A DNA stretch of 64,000 bases from Branchinecta lynchi (GCA_023053575.1 JAKZAP010000017.1:10547501-10611500); one strand, 5' to 3'. Shown: positions 1 to 11,578, counted from the stretch's first letter. A program made the numbers and translations. Notes: generated by a model from the sequence alone, not told the origin.

Positions 1-451
1 CAACTAAAGCGGGGCTTGCTAGGCTCTTTTTTTAAGATATTTTTCAACTATAATTTCCTTCATCTACGAAAAATATTTGGCGCCCTCAAAATGAACAACT
101 TTAGTTACCCATTTTACAGCTTGGTAGTCGGCAGCTAGTCTTACAGAACCGCACTGCTGGTTCTGTTGATTGCTTTGGTGAGGGTACGACCTTGTGGCCC
201 ACACCCATCCTAGTTGGAACGTTAGCTCCTTATCGACCCACTAGGTGGTTAGCTTAGAGGCCTGCCGAAATTCAAAGTTCTTCTTTTAACTTTTTTCTTC
301 AGCTATTGTTTCCTTCGTCTGCGAATTGTATTTGGCGCCCCCAGAATGAACAACGGAAAGTGGCGAAACACACATTAGAAACAAGAACTAGCTAAATAAT
401 CTACCTGACTGACAAAACGTAATGCCCGCTTTCTCAGTTCACTACCACGCC
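1..451. other. Non-coding; diverged short duplication
   Basis: TTTGGCGCCC with an upstream TTTCCTTC-TCT-CGAA pattern occurs twice (about 31-100 and 284-352). Nothing else is recognised. Confidence 0.5.
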
Positions 452-746
452 CAGAGCAAAATAACTCTAGAGAGTAATGCGAAGACATATCCTTCCCGTG
501 CATCAGAAATGGGCCTCCGTCGCAGCGCCGCCATGTTCGTGTGTGCAGTGGCGGACGTAGAAAATTCTAGCAAGGCTAAGATGCGATGCAGACATCGAGG
601 ATCAAATCAGAGCCATCGCTCGTTAACGATTGGTTGAGTTTTAGTAGGGATGTTCGTGTCCTCTAGCGGAGGTAGTGTCGCTTCGATTTGACTGTGTGTC
701 ACTTTTTATAAGTTCGCGCATTACTTTCTAGAGTTATTTTGCTCTG
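452..746. mobile_element. hAT-type MITE with exact 8-bp target duplication
   Basis: The 295-bp element begins CAGAGCAAAATAACTCTAGA and ends in its inverted complement ...TATTTTGCTCTG, giving inverted repeats of about 30 bp. It is flanked on both sides by ACCACGCC. The 8-bp duplication and CAG ends are hAT hallmarks. The ORF inside has no recognisable product. Confidence 0.88.
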
Positions 747-840
747 ACCACGCCAGACGGGTTCTCCGGGTCAACTGATGCGTTACCCGCCGAAAGGTTG
801 TCATATTTATCTTAATTGAACTTCGAATAAAAAAAAAAAA

Positions 841-1838
841 CAAGACCAAAGGTTTCGATGGGATCCCAAAAAATTAGTATCTGATCCAGACAACTAGGTC
901 TTGTCTTAGCCAGATCCAGTCTTCGCAAGACTCCTGAATATTTTTACTATTAAAATTCAGAAACAGATTAAGGCCAAATAGCTAATCATCTGAGAAAACA
1001 AAGTTCAGATATGGATTCAGCATGGGTGTGACCCTATAAGTTATATCTGTTTTGACAAAAAGTTCCTGCCACTTCTGCCAATTTCCCGGTTTCGGCCGAA
1101 CTCCGGAACTACTTGTCCGGCGAAAAAAGAAAGCTAAAAAACGAACTCAGGGTATCTTCTTTCCCCAATAATGAACATCTAATCAACTTCAAATACAAAT
1201 TAAACTTATAACAAATTTTCCGACTCCAGCCAGATTCCTTTCGAACTATATATCCGGGTAAAAAATTATTGTCATAAACGGATCAGCATCTCTTCCTACC
1301 CCTAAATCGGATATCTAATCAACTATAAATAAAACTTTAACTTTTAATAATTTTCCGGTTTTAGATGGATTCCGGGCGAACTACATGTCCGGGTAGAAAA
1401 TTGTTTTCAAATAAGTGTTCAGCAAGTCTTCTTGCCCTAAATCGAACATCTAATCAACTCCAAATAAAACTTTTAATTTTAACAAACTTTTCGGTTTGGG
1501 CCGGATTCCGGGCGAACTGCATGTCCGTTTGTCCGTAGGGAAAATGGTTTTCACCGTCGTGTTCAGCATGTCTTCTTACCCCATAATCGACTATCACATT
1601 ACCAGTTTAAAAATATTGTGTTTGCCCCTTAATTTGAACCCCCACCCCCAAATTTAGGGCTACAAAGCCCATTTACGAACTTGACTTGTCCGACGACCCA
1701 ACGAATCCTCACACCAAGTTCATCAAAATATCTCATTCCCTTCGAGAGTTATCGTGCTTACAGACGGACGGACGGACAGACGGACAACTTCTGCGATGTC
1801 ATAGGTATCCCTCCACTTACGTTTTGGGATCCCAAAAA
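841..1838 (+). repeat. GGATCC-family repeat, copy 1
   Basis: It starts CAAGACCAAAGGTTTCGATG and ends TTACGTTTTGGGATCCCAAA. The body is made of diverged units of about 140 bp, each with CCGGATTCCGGGCGAACT and GTGTTCAGCATGTC. A terminal module reads AAGTT-CATC, ATCGTGCTTACAG and tandem ACGG, then GCGATGTCATAGGTATCCC. No ORF of note. Transposon class unknown. Confidence 0.75.
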
Positions 1839-1897
1839 CCAGTGCCCCAGGAGTTATAAAAATTAAATCATGGTCATCATTTTGGAGGCCAGGGATT

Positions 1898-2010
1898 GGC
1901 AGAGAGCAAAATTACATTAGGGAGTATCGCCAAGACCTATACTTTCGATATCGCAAACGGGCTCCACTCCTAGCGCCGCCCACTATGCTTGTGACATTTT
2001 AGGTGAATCT
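1898..2010. repeat. Decayed fragment of the CAGAGC hAT MITE family
   Basis: The sequence CAGAGAGCAAAATTACATTAG, then a copy of the family interior (AAGACCTATACTTTC, CTAGCGCCGCC), shows a diverged left half. No right end is recognised. Confidence 0.45.
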
Positions 2011-2948
2011 GACTTGCGGGCTTAGAAATTTTTAGTAAGAACCAAGAGCGGTGTGCACACACTGAGGAAGCAGGGGAGACTGTATATTTTTGCTGGTGTT
2101 TGGAACATGAAGTAACCGGAGCCAGTGCTGGTGAATGACTGATTGAGTTTCCCCAACAAGATAGCTTCAGGGGGTCTTGTTTTCATGCTTTATATTTAGG
2201 TTATGTAGTCTAACTAGTACGAATAAATGAATGAATGAATGAGTTTCAGTTGGGACGTTTTCTATCGCTAGTGGTTAGTGTCGGTGCTATTCGAGTTTGT
2301 TTCGCATTTTTCAAGTCTTGGCACTACGACCTTTGCGTCATTTTGTTCTGGATTAGCAATAGCTCCCCCCTAAGTTTCCAAGGGGGCCCATAGACACCCA
2401 TGACAAAATTGGCAAGAAAAGCTGACCATGAACTAGTTGTCGAGTAGCGATTCCAAAATCCATTGCACGTCCGAGTTCGTCACTTAAGACATTCTTTGGA
2501 TGTAATGCAAGTTTTACTTCCATATTTCTGGTCATATTTTATGTATGATTTATAACTGAATGCCAGGGCGCCGTTGCCACCCCAGAAGTTTCCGCGAAAT
2601 GACGCCCCTGAATTGAACCATAAGTACCAGTTACCAGCTAGCAAAAAAATGTAAGCAGTGGAAAGTCGCTGCAATAAAGAAGTTTTTTTTTATCTCAACC
2701 TTGTCAGGCGCTAAATGCAGTTTCTGGATTCTCTGTAGCAAGAGATTACTAGTAGAGGGAACTTTCCGTGTTGGAGACCAGACTCTCCAAAAGACTCTGG
2801 AGACTAAAGTCTCCGGCTTTCCGGAGTTCCGTGATTGTTCGTTTAATCAAGGACCAGTGTGCGGAATATTACAACTGAAAAGCAATTAAGACTCCACGAG
2901 CATTGCGAATGATGATGCATCAAAACAAGTACAGTAGAAGTATTCTTA

Positions 2949-3380
2949 TTTGAACATCGCCCAAATTTGAACGGTCGTTGAAGAAAACACTGAAACTCGT
3001 ACCAGGCAATTTTCACTGCAAGATACTTGCTTAAAACCTTTATTTCATGCCCAGTTTAGTCTTGAAATATTTGCTTCAAATTTCCGTCTGCTGCTTCTTT
3101 ATTTGAAGATCGCCCAAATTTGAACGGTCGTTGAAGAAAACACTGAAACTCGTACCAGGCAATTTTCACTGCAAGATACTTGCTTAAAACCTTTATTTCA
3201 TGCCCAGTTTAGTCTTGAAATATTTGCTTCAAATTTCCGTCTGCTGCTTCTTTATTTGAAGATCGCCCAAATTTGAACGGTCGTTGAAGAAAACACTGAA
3301 ACTCGTACCAGGCAATTTTCACTGCAAAATACTTGCTGAAAACCTTTATTTCATGTCAAATTTCCGTCGGCAGTTTCTTT
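2949..3380. repeat. 153-bp tandem repeat, about 2.8 copies
   Basis: TTTGAA-ATCGCCCAAATTTGA starts at 2949, 3102 and 3255, an exact 153-bp step. Copies differ by a few bases. The first is preceded by TACAGTAGAAGTATTCTTAT, an end of the TACAGTAG MITE family. Confidence 0.92.
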
Positions 3381-3501
3381 CAAAATCTCGTATCTGTTGC
3401 TAGTAGTAAGTAGTAGTAGTACAGTTTTGTTAGAAAAAAAAAAAAAAAAAATCGATAGCAACAATAAAAGCCGAGCTTGCGAGGATGTTCTAACTTAGAA
3501 A

Positions 3502-4523
3502 ACAAGACCAAAGGTGTCGATGGGATCCCAAAACTCTAATATTTGATTCAGACAATCGGGTCTTGTCTTCGCCAGATCCAGTCTTGGACAGGCTAATCAT
3601 CAGAGAAAACCAAGTTCAGATATACCTCTATAAGCCATATCTTTTTTGACGATACTGACCGAGACTTCCTGCCGATTTCCGAGCGAACTACTAGTCCAGC
3701 TAAAAAAGAAAATTCAGAAACAAATCCAGCGTATCTCCTTATCCCTATACAAACATCTAATCAACTTTGAATAAAAGTTTGACTTAAAAAAAATCCGGTT
3801 ACAACCGGATTCCGGAATAATTATATGTCCGGGTAAAAAACCATTGTCATATAACGACTCAGCCTCTCTTCTTACCCCTTAATCTGTCATCTAATCGAAC
3901 TTTTGCTTTTAGCAAATTTTCCGGTTTTGGCCGGATTCCGGGCGAACTCGTTGTCTGGCGAGAAAATGATTTTCACTATGGTGTTCAGCATGTCTTTTTA
4001 CCAATAAATCAAACATTTAATCAACTTCAGATTAAACTTTTACTTTTAACCAACTTTCCGGTTTTCGCCGGATTCCGGACTAACTACTTGTTCGGCGAGA
4101 AAATTGTTTTCACCATCGTGTTCAGCGTGTCTTCTTACCCCTAAATCGACCATTTAATCAACCTCAAATAAAACTTTTACTTTTAACCAACTATCCGGTT
4201 TTTGCCGGATTCCGGACGAACTACTTGTCCGGCGTGAAAATGGTTTTCACTATCGTGCTCAGCATGCTTTCTTACCTCATAGTCGACTATCACATTACCT
4301 GTTTAAAAATATTTTGTTTGTCCCTTAATTTGAACCCCCACCCCTAAATGTGGAGCTACATAGCCCATCTACGAACTTGACCTTACCCTTGACCCAATGA
4401 ATGCTCACAGCAAGTTTCATCAAAATATCTCATTGCCTTCGAGAGTTATCGTGCTTACAGACAGACGGACATTTTTTGAGATGTCATAGGTATCCCTCCT
4501 CTTACGTTTTGGGATCCCAAAAA
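3502..4523 (+). repeat. GGATCC-family repeat, copy 2
   Basis: Full-length layout as in 841-1838, with about 137-bp internal period (GTTCAGC marks near 3983, 4120 and 4257). Confidence 0.75.
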
Positions 4524-4629
4524 TACGAGAAAATATAGAGAATGCGACCATGTACCAGAACCAAGCAGAAATAAAGAATGAACAGAGACACTAGAGAAAA
4601 CAACACAAAAAACATACTTGGAAAGTTAA

Positions 4630-4775
4630 TCTTCAGCTTGGGCGGCTTGAGCCTGAACAGGACCCTGGCCAAGAAGGGCCGAAATATAGCTGTAATAAAA
4701 TGTAGCTGACGTATCCGTTTTGCATCGTCAAATATGATTCGCAGTCAGCTTGGGCTGAAGGAATATCAAAGAACG
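4630..4775 (+). repeat. Copy of the TCAGCTTGGGCTGAAGGAATA repeat
   Basis: It carries GGCCAAGAAGGGCCG, then TAGCTGACGTATCCGTTTTG and TATGATTCGCAGTCAGCTTG, as in 9720-9835. Confidence 0.55.
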
Positions 4776-5003
4776 TTCCTTGCGTGACCCCCCCCCCCCC
4801 CCCGCCCAACAAAAAAAAACAGCAACAAAACAAGCCACAATTACAACAATATTAAAGAAAATAACCAAAGGAAATTTCTTTAATCTGTATCAAAAGTGTA
4901 CCTACCGAGCAACCCCACACTTAAAAATCTAGTTAAAATTACCTAATTCCTTAATACCTTTACAGAGCTTACTCGAAAGCTTAGAAGCTGTGTAAATAAG
5001 GAA

Positions 5004-5894
5004 CAAGACCAAAGGTGTCGATGGGATCCCAAAATTCTAATATTTGATTCAGACAATCGAGTCTTAACTTCGCCAGATCCAGTCTTGGACAGGCTAATCA
5101 TCAGAGAAAACCAAGTTCGGATATACCTCTATAAGCCATATCTATTTTGACGATACTGACCGAGACTTCCTGCCGATTTCCGAGCGAACTACTAGTCCAG
5201 CAAATAAAAAAATACAGAAACAAAACCAGCGTATCGCCTTATCCCTATAAAGAACATCTAATCAACTTTGAATAAAAGTTTGACTTAAAAAAAATCCGGT
5301 TACAACCGGATTCCGGAATAATTATATGTCCGGGTAAAAAATCATTGTCATAAACCGACTCAGCCTCTCTTCTTACCCCTTAATCTGTCATCTAATCGAA
5401 CTTTTGCTTTTAACAAATTTTCCGGTTTTGGCCGGATTCCGGGCGAACTAGTTGTCCAGCGAGAAAATGATTTTCACCATCGTGTTCGGCATGTCTTTTT
5501 ACCCATAAATCAAACATTTAATCAACTTCAGATTATACTTTTACTTTTAACCAACTTTCCGGTTTTCGCGTGATTCCGGGCGAACTACATGTCCGGGTAG
5601 AAAATTGTTTTCACATAAGTGTTCAACATGTCTTCTTGCCCTAAATCGAACATCTAATCAACTCGAAATAAAACTTCTAATTTTAACAAACTTTCTAGTT
5701 TCGGCCGGATTCCGGGCGAACTACTTGTCCGACGAGAAAATGGTTTTCACCATCGTCTTCAGCATGTCTTCCTACCCCTAAATCGAACATCCAATCAACT
5801 TCAAATAAAACTTTACGGACGGACGGACGGACAGACGGACAACTTTTGCGATGTCATAGGTATCCCTCTACTTACGTTTTGGGATCCCAAAAAG
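5004..5894 (+). repeat. GGATCC-family repeat, copy 3
   Basis: The first part is nearly the same as 3502-4523; the AAGTTTCATC module is deleted, so the last internal unit joins directly to the ACGG tetranucleotide run. Confidence 0.72.
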
Positions 5895-7457
5895 AACGAC
5901 CTACTTGAAATCGAGGAACCTCAGTACCTCGTATCCGAGTATCGTGTTAGTGAACATGTGACTTCTTGCAAAATATTCCTGCAAAACAATCTGGAAGGCT
6001 CTCATTGTACTAGTTGTATATAAAAATCAACATATAAAGATTGAGTAATCCACCTTCAGGCAGGGGTGTCCTCAGGTGGAGAGGGCGCAGATCCCTCCCC
6101 CCACGTTTTGGGCATTCGGTCAAATTTTCGCAAAAGGCGAAAATTCCGGTCGAAACGGGCATCGCAGCGAATCCGTGATGCCCGTTTTATAAAATCTCTT
6201 GTCCCCATATTTCCAAATTAGGCGGTTTAACGTGTTTATTGGTTCCAATTCTTTATCGAATGTGGCAATTCATCCAACTTTTGTTCAGTCCGCATCGATT
6301 TACCGTGTTCGGTCCGTCCTTTCGTAAATTGGGTGATTTAACATGTTTATTTGGTCTCATTCCCTACTGAACTCGGTAATTCACGGGATTTTTGTTTAAT
6401 CTGCATCTATTACCAGCCTTGCCAGTTTGCCACATTGCCACACAGTTGTTTTAGGTAGTTCTAACAAGAGTCTTATTCCATTACGAAATTCGGTTGCTAT
6501 ACCGCACCAGATCTGTTCCTTATTTTTTAAGTTGCTTTTTCGGTTGTACGAGTTCATTATTTGGTTCGCCCCCGTTACTGAGTTCGGTAATTTAAGTGTC
6601 ATTTATTTAGCACTTGTCCTTTGCCATTTAACGGTAGTTTCAGCTGGTTGCCATTCATTACCTAACTGTTACTCCTAATGATTGCAGTACTTCAGGAATA
6701 GGCACGTCTCTTGACGTGAAAACTAGCCTACTTTTGTTTGCTGTAAATTAAGAATAAATATAGCCTACTATGTATCTACTTTAACCTGGCCAGGCAGCCC
6801 TGTGGTTTAATAGGTAGTCTTGGTTTCGCAAAAAGGCACTTGGATCACAAGTGTTTCCACAAAGTTTCGCCTGTGGCACATTTTGCCGTCTTCACTGTTC
6901 AGAAGAATGATGCGTCATTTAGTTGGGCCTTTGATGATTGGAATTTGGGGGCTTGAACCACATTAAAAGCTATAATTCGCATGGAAAGTAGTTAAATGTT
7001 GCCAGAAAAAAGGCCGATTAAACAGTTTCGTCTGCGGCGCTTTAATTTGTCCTGGATACAGCCGGTAGTGGCGTTGTCGCTTTGCATTAACGGCGTCTTT
7101 TATTGGCACATTTTCAAGTCCTGTTGGCAAAACTAGACGTCCCCCAAAGGTAAAAGGCTAGTGACGGCGTATCTCTGAAAAAACAGAAGTGGAAGAGCTG
7201 GAAAACGCGCCAGATTTTTTCTTTAGACTTGATTTTGTACATACTATGCAACTTTTTACATTGTATAGCTTCTTGAAGGCAACTTGCTGTGTTTTTAGAA
7301 ACCAAATTGTAAATTCGGTGTAAGAGGTACCGGTTAGGTCAATTTCACCAGCCCCCCCCCCCCCCAATGAAGGAAGACTCATGACAGGCATTATATCTAT
7401 TTCTCTGGAAATTGGCCTGATGGGCGAACGGTTCACCACACACTAAATCTCTGACAG
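5895..7457. other. Non-coding, nothing recognised
   Basis: No coding match. A local duplication around 6220-6400 (GGTTTAACGTGTTTATTGG / GATTTAACATGTTTATTTGG) is visible. If cdc45 N-terminal exons were in the window they should be here or further upstream; none was found. Confidence 0.45.
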
Positions 7458-7611
7458 CGTTATAATGAAGCACACGGATTGGACGAAGTACCGAAGGAAA
7501 AGTACCAATCCAAATCGACGAATAGTCCAAAATATACGGGTGAATCATGGAAAAAAACGCTTAATTTTACCAAGAAGATGGCGTTCAGACTTAGTAGCGT
7601 ACCCCAATAGA

Positions 7612-7721
7612 AGAAAGGATTGCAACTTGCTGTTTTACCAGGAGAATGCTGAAACAGTGGGCGTTTCCATGTTCGCCACGTCACTGTGGGTGGTTATTGT
7701 GAGAAAAAAAATCCTCAACAG
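7612..7721 (+). CDS. cdc45: cdc45 exon, divergent; 5' boundary uncertain
   Basis: The frame open at the 3' end reads RRKD, then LFYQEN, then GVSMFATSLW. This resembles the animal CDC45 stretch RRRD-ILFDY, then G-S, ending before LWWAIVG. The donor is CAG|GTTAAA at 7722. The exon ends on two bases (AG) and the next exon supplies one (G), so the join keeps frame and reads NR-WSIVG. The acceptor is unclear. Candidates are the AATAG ending at 7611 (used here), the CAAG near 7573, or the GACAG ending at 7457; the frame stays open back to an ATG at 7465. Similarity is weak upstream of RRKD, so this is the least certain exon. Confidence 0.5.
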
Positions 7722-7864
7722 GTTAAAAATAATTGGTGTGTTCAAATTCAAGATGAACTTTAACGAAAACAGCAGGTGGGCTTGAAAGAAAGCAACGTGT
7801 TGGAAAAAAAAGAACGATAGTCAGGCCTTCAGCTTTACTTCTTTTAAGAACTTCTGTGTTTTAG

Positions 7865-8032
7865 GTGGTCGATTGTCGGAATAACCGAGCAGTCGTTGAT
7901 GCGAAAAATTGACACTTCGACTTTCACACTGGCCGTTGGCAAGTTACAGAATCACGTGTCTCGCCTGTCAAAGCATGGAGAGCGCGCCAACTCAGTTGCA
8001 AAGAATTGTAGAAAGATTTTCTTCGAGAAAGA
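7865..8032 (+). CDS. cdc45: cdc45 exon (WSIVG...HVSRL segment)
   Basis: This 168-bp exon has acceptor TGTGTTTTAG and donor GA|GTAAGT. Only one frame is open: one leftover base, 55 codons, then two bases. The product begins WSIVGITEQ and contains LQNHVSRL and ends near FFEKE. This matches the recalled CDC45 segment WAIVGLTDQ, LQRHVSRH, ISFEYD. The last two bases GA join the first base C of the next exon to make Asp, as expected from the family sequence (the D of ...EYDL). The upstream intron is only 143 bp and the downstream one is 3.4 kb. Splice sites and phase make this exon secure. Confidence 0.85.
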
Positions 8033-8361
8033 GTAAGTTTGGTCTTTTTTCTGCTATTATTTATTTATTTGTTTTCTGAACCAAACTACAAACAAAGAAA
8101 AGCAAAGTGGAACATAATAGTAAGAACGCTGTTTTTTTGCTTTTTTCAGATCCTCCCCTCTTTTTGAAGGCCCCTCAAAAGACAATCATAATCAAGCTTT
8201 CTTAAAGGACTCTTGCTTTTCACTGATTTCACACCCACAGTGTCGACTTACGTGGTCTACTGACCTCTGAAATCTCCTTCTTTTTAAAATCCTGTGAATC
8301 ACTTAATTTGAATTTTTCGTCTTTCAGCGTTAGCCGAGATTTTCCTGGGTTGCCAGAGAAT

Positions 8362-8585
8362 GAGCGTGTTCCACCCTACTTACCCTAGTTACTACGCATG
8401 AGCAAAGGATCGTGCCGCGGAATCGCGTCACTGAGATTCGTAGTGACCACGATTACTACGCTCCCGAGCGTGGTAAGCAAATAGTTATAGTAATTACTAT
8501 GAGAAGGTTGGAACGGTCAATGTAGTAACTTTTCGCGAGGTTGGAACGAAAATAGTTACTATTGATTGAAGGGTGGAACACGCTC
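8362..8585. mobile_element. Harbinger-type MITE (GAGCGTGTTCCACC ends), AAT duplication
   Basis: Ends GAGCGTGTTCCACCCT and AGGGTGGAACACGCTC are exact inverted repeats, flanked by AAT on both sides. A 3-bp duplication with such ends fits PIF/Harbinger (or CACTA) MITEs. This copy is 224 bp, shorter than the 305-bp form, and lies in the cdc45 intron. Confidence 0.82.
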
Positions 8586-8868
8586 AATAACTTTGTTATT
8601 GTTATTGCGTCAGCAAACAGGCGCTGACATACCTAATTTCGCGACTGCGCTGGATGACCACCCGCCTTGAATCACTATGATTTCTGAGCATTTAACCACG
8701 GCTCATTTTTGTTTTAAATTTTTGCGAGAGAAAATAAGTATTTCTGCTCTAAGCCTGGCAAGAGTCGACACGCGCTAACAAGAGAATCCCTAAGTTTACA
8801 AGGTAAGTATGAGTATTTTTGAGATATACTACTTCCGGAGAATTCTGTCGTGGAAATGCTATTCCTAG

Positions 8869-9033
8869 GACAGTATAGGTATTCTTATTTGGACGTTTGT
8901 TGACTACTTTGCCATTTTCATGCACCTATTGTGACCAAAGCCAACTACCAGTTCACCTACTTTCATTCTACCATAGCTCAGAACTGCACTGTTCACATTT
9001 AAGTAAGATTTCAAATAATATATCTCTACTGTA
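8869..9033. mobile_element. Small TACAGTAG-type MITE
   Basis: It begins GGACAGTATAGGTATTCTTA and ends ATATCTCTACTGTA, with the interior matching 19694-19887. Confidence 0.6.
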
Positions 9034-9139
9034 AGACTGCGCTTTAGGACTGCTTAAATTTAAAAGAAAAAAAGAGGTAAGGGTCAGCATCAGCCTCTAC
9101 ATGCCTAACTGGTGGTAAGTAAGTAAGTAAGTAAAGTGT

Positions 9140-9840
9140 TTAGTACCATATTTGATAGTGCAAAACGGATACGTCAGCTGAATTTTATTAGAGCTATATT
9201 TCAGTTAAGATAAGATAAGATAACGTTTATTTCCTGTATATTATCTTTACAAGTAGATGCACAGCTATAAATAAATAAGTATACAACTTTTGTTATATAT
9301 AGTCATATTAATTGGCGATTTCATTGCGATTTGTCACTCTCTGTTTATGCCTACATGTTCATATAATGTACAAAATACTGCCTGAACGAGCGCCATGTAT
9401 CGCGAAGACGCAGACGCTTTGCAAGGCACAAACTTGTTTGTGTGCCTTGTTGCATATCTTGGCAGCGGCGACTCAGGTGGTAGAAGGTTTCGGTGCTTCC
9501 CCGACATAAATACTTGTTTACCAAAACTCATGGTTAAGTCGTGGCGTCTGCAAGACAGTCTTTGGAGTTGGAGCTTTTCGAGGCTTCGGTCGTAATCGGA
9601 CCGTTCCTGACCCAATATAATTTTTACGGCTCTTTTTGTGTACGCTCTCCAACTCTTCAGATTACTCTTGGGTCAACCCTGCCCTTCTTGGTTTTCCCAC
9701 AAGATCGTTTTTCCAACTTGAGCCGCTTTGAGCCTGACCCTTGCCAAGAAGGGCCGACGTATAGCTCCAATAAAATTCAGCTGATGTATCCGTTTTGCAC
9801 TATCAAATACGATCAGCTTGGGCTGACGGAATATGTATTT
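9140..9840. repeat. Inverted pair of a GATTCGCAGTCAGCTTGGGC-type repeat
   Basis: ATTTGATAGTGCAAAACGGA at 9151 is inverted at 9786 (CCGTTTTGCACTATCAAAT), and the arms extend about 55 bp each. Single copies lie at 4640-4775, 49840-49885, 54480-54515 and 63530-63570; a tight fold-back pair lies at 17548-17800. Confidence 0.6.
9204..9320 (-). repeat. Possible LINE 3' end with (TTATC)n tail
   Basis: AAGATAAGATAAGATAACGT at 9206, followed by TTTATTTCCTGTATATTA, resembles the tail and UTR of the other LINEs in the window. No coding part is recognised. Confidence 0.4.
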
Positions 9841-10101
9841 ATTACCCTTATTTTTCACTCAGAACAAAACGGAGTAAAGAAGAAAGAAGAGAAAAAGAAG
9901 TGAAATTTAAGGCACAACATAGATACAAACACATGACATTTTACAGAACAGTTACGCAATCAAGGACTATAAAATCTCTGATCTCCGATTCTCTGCCCTC
10001 AGTTAGGAAGTGCAATGGGCGGTTGGCGGCTAGCCATCCGGGTGTTTTCGCACACCCTTCCTGTCACCTTCACCAGATTTCTCTAGGTACCCATTTTTTA
10101 A

Positions 10102-10450
10102 AGGACCCCTCGCACTAATTACTCTTCAAACTTGCAGTATTTTAAAATATTTGAATACTTTAAAACTAGGCTTTGCTTTCAACAAATAACCCACGGTTTT
10201 AAGCCTTTTCCAAGACCCGTTGGCTTGTAGCGAAAACAGGGAAACAATTTACGTAACCGTTTTTTCTGATGAAAAAACTTCAGACAACCGTCGATAGCGT
10301 GATACACATCGAAGGTAGCCAAGTGGGAAAATCAGCGTGGTTTTGTTCGAGGGGTTAGAATGTATCGTATGAAATTGGGCTCTCCTGGTTTTGAAATATA
10401 TGGAGTGATTATGGAAGTAGGTTGCATTAGTATTATAGGTAAGATATCCT
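10102..10450 (-). mobile_element. TTAA-flanked MITE, family A (AGGACC ends)
   Basis: A TTAA precedes AGGACCCCTCGCACTAATT; the other end ...GATATCCT is followed by TTAG, a mutated TTAA. The interior matches 16392-16743 in inverse orientation. TTAA duplications point to piggyBac- or Kolobok-type transposases. Confidence 0.7.
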
Positions 10451-10544
10451 TTAGGGACCCATCAGGATTACCCATTTCAGCTGGGTGTACTTTGGCTTCA
10501 CTTACAGGGTTACTCCACGAACCCCCGCCCGAAACCATACAGTA

Positions 10545-10616
10545 GGCACCACCGAGATTTGAACTAGCGACCCGTCGCTTACGAGTTTGGAGCGCATTCG
10601 GCCAGGACGTACTGCC
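10545..10616 (-). repeat. tRNA-like SINE head (degenerate)
   Basis: The minus strand has an A-box-like TGGCCGAATGCG and a B-box-like AGTTCAAATCTC at tRNA spacing, with partly pairing ends GGCAGTA and TGGTGCC 72 nt apart. The anticodon arm does not fold cleanly, so I read it as the Pol III promoter of a tRNA-derived SINE, not as a gene. SINE-body-like sequence continues to about 10450. Confidence 0.55.
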
Positions 10617-11446
10617 TAAATTGTTTCGGTGCAAACAACGTACGTGGAATGTTTAGTAGTGACGGCCGGCATCTACATGCAGGTTATTTACAAGGAGGCC
10701 CCGAAATGTCAACTGCATTGGCCCTTTTGGCCTCCTCAGGTTTTGGTCCGGCACTGACAGTCAGCCACAAACCCCCGATTTTTGGATACCAACGCTGGGT
10801 ATATCTAGTGTTTGACATAGCCTCTGCCAAGCGCTGGATAGCTATTGGTACCCTAACCCTGATCTACCTCACTATTTTATTTATTCTGTGGGGTAGGCCA
10901 GACACTCCATCCGAAACTCAGGCAACAAATGGCCCATTGTCTCATTCCCCCAATTCACAATTGATGGCGATATATCACTCTATAATACAATTGACGAAAA
11001 CATCACTCTACCAAAACAATTGATAAAAACATCACTCATTCTACCGCTTTTTCTCGCGTTCTTACCTTAAAACCTGTCTAGCCTCCCTGTCAACTGAAGG
11101 TACCTCGATAGTTCCTTTAATTTGGCTTTCCTCACTACCTCGTGGAAATCAACATTCTGAGAGTGGAAAGCTCCCAGACGTTGCCTTGTCCATGCTGGGC
11201 ACTCTCACCTCACTATAGTTGAGTTCTTATTGGTTAATCCTGAGCTTCACTCAAATCATCAATATTTTATTGGGTTCAGGTATTCAGCATTTGGCATAGT
11301 GTGTCCAGCGTTAGGCATAGGGTATAACAATCGCTGGGTATATCCAGCGTTTGGCGTAGGCTTTCCCAAAATCAGAGGTTTGTGGTAGACTGGGCACTGA
11401 GAAGAAAACCAATAAGAACGTGCTGACACATTTTTCTTTGTTGCAG

Positions 11447-11578
11447 CTTGTCCTTGGCCCTATACCGACATTGGACACTGTCAGAGAGTATATACCACAC
11501 GAGATATACAGCCTGCAAATTCAAGATTTGGACGTTAAAAGGACAAAAGCGGTTTGCCGAGTTTCTTGCAGACCTCGG
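11447..11578 (+). CDS. cdc45: cdc45 exon (LALYRHW...RFAEFLADLG)
   Basis: This 132-bp exon lies between acceptor TTCTTTGTTGCAG and donor CTCGG|GTAAGT. Read in the phase set by the previous exon, it gives LSLALYRHWTLSESIYHT, then TACKFKIW and GQKRFAEFLADLG. This closely matches the recalled CDC45 core LRLVLYQHWSLHDSL, TAARFKLW and GQKRLQEFLADMG. Frame 0 is also open through the exon and is longer in a naive translation, but it has no family match and breaks the splice phase. The exon ends on GG, completed to Gly by the next exon. Confidence 0.93.

Noticed and set aside
422..637. 71-codon ORF at the left edge
   Set aside because: It lies mostly inside a hAT-type MITE and has no recognised product.
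6427..6678. 83-codon ORF upstream of cdc45 as a possible N-terminal exon
   Set aside because: Its sequence has no similarity to the CDC45 N-terminal region and no fitting splice donor.
10545..10616. Second tRNA gene
   Set aside because: A and B boxes are present, but the anticodon arm and acceptor stem do not fold properly; better read as a SINE head.
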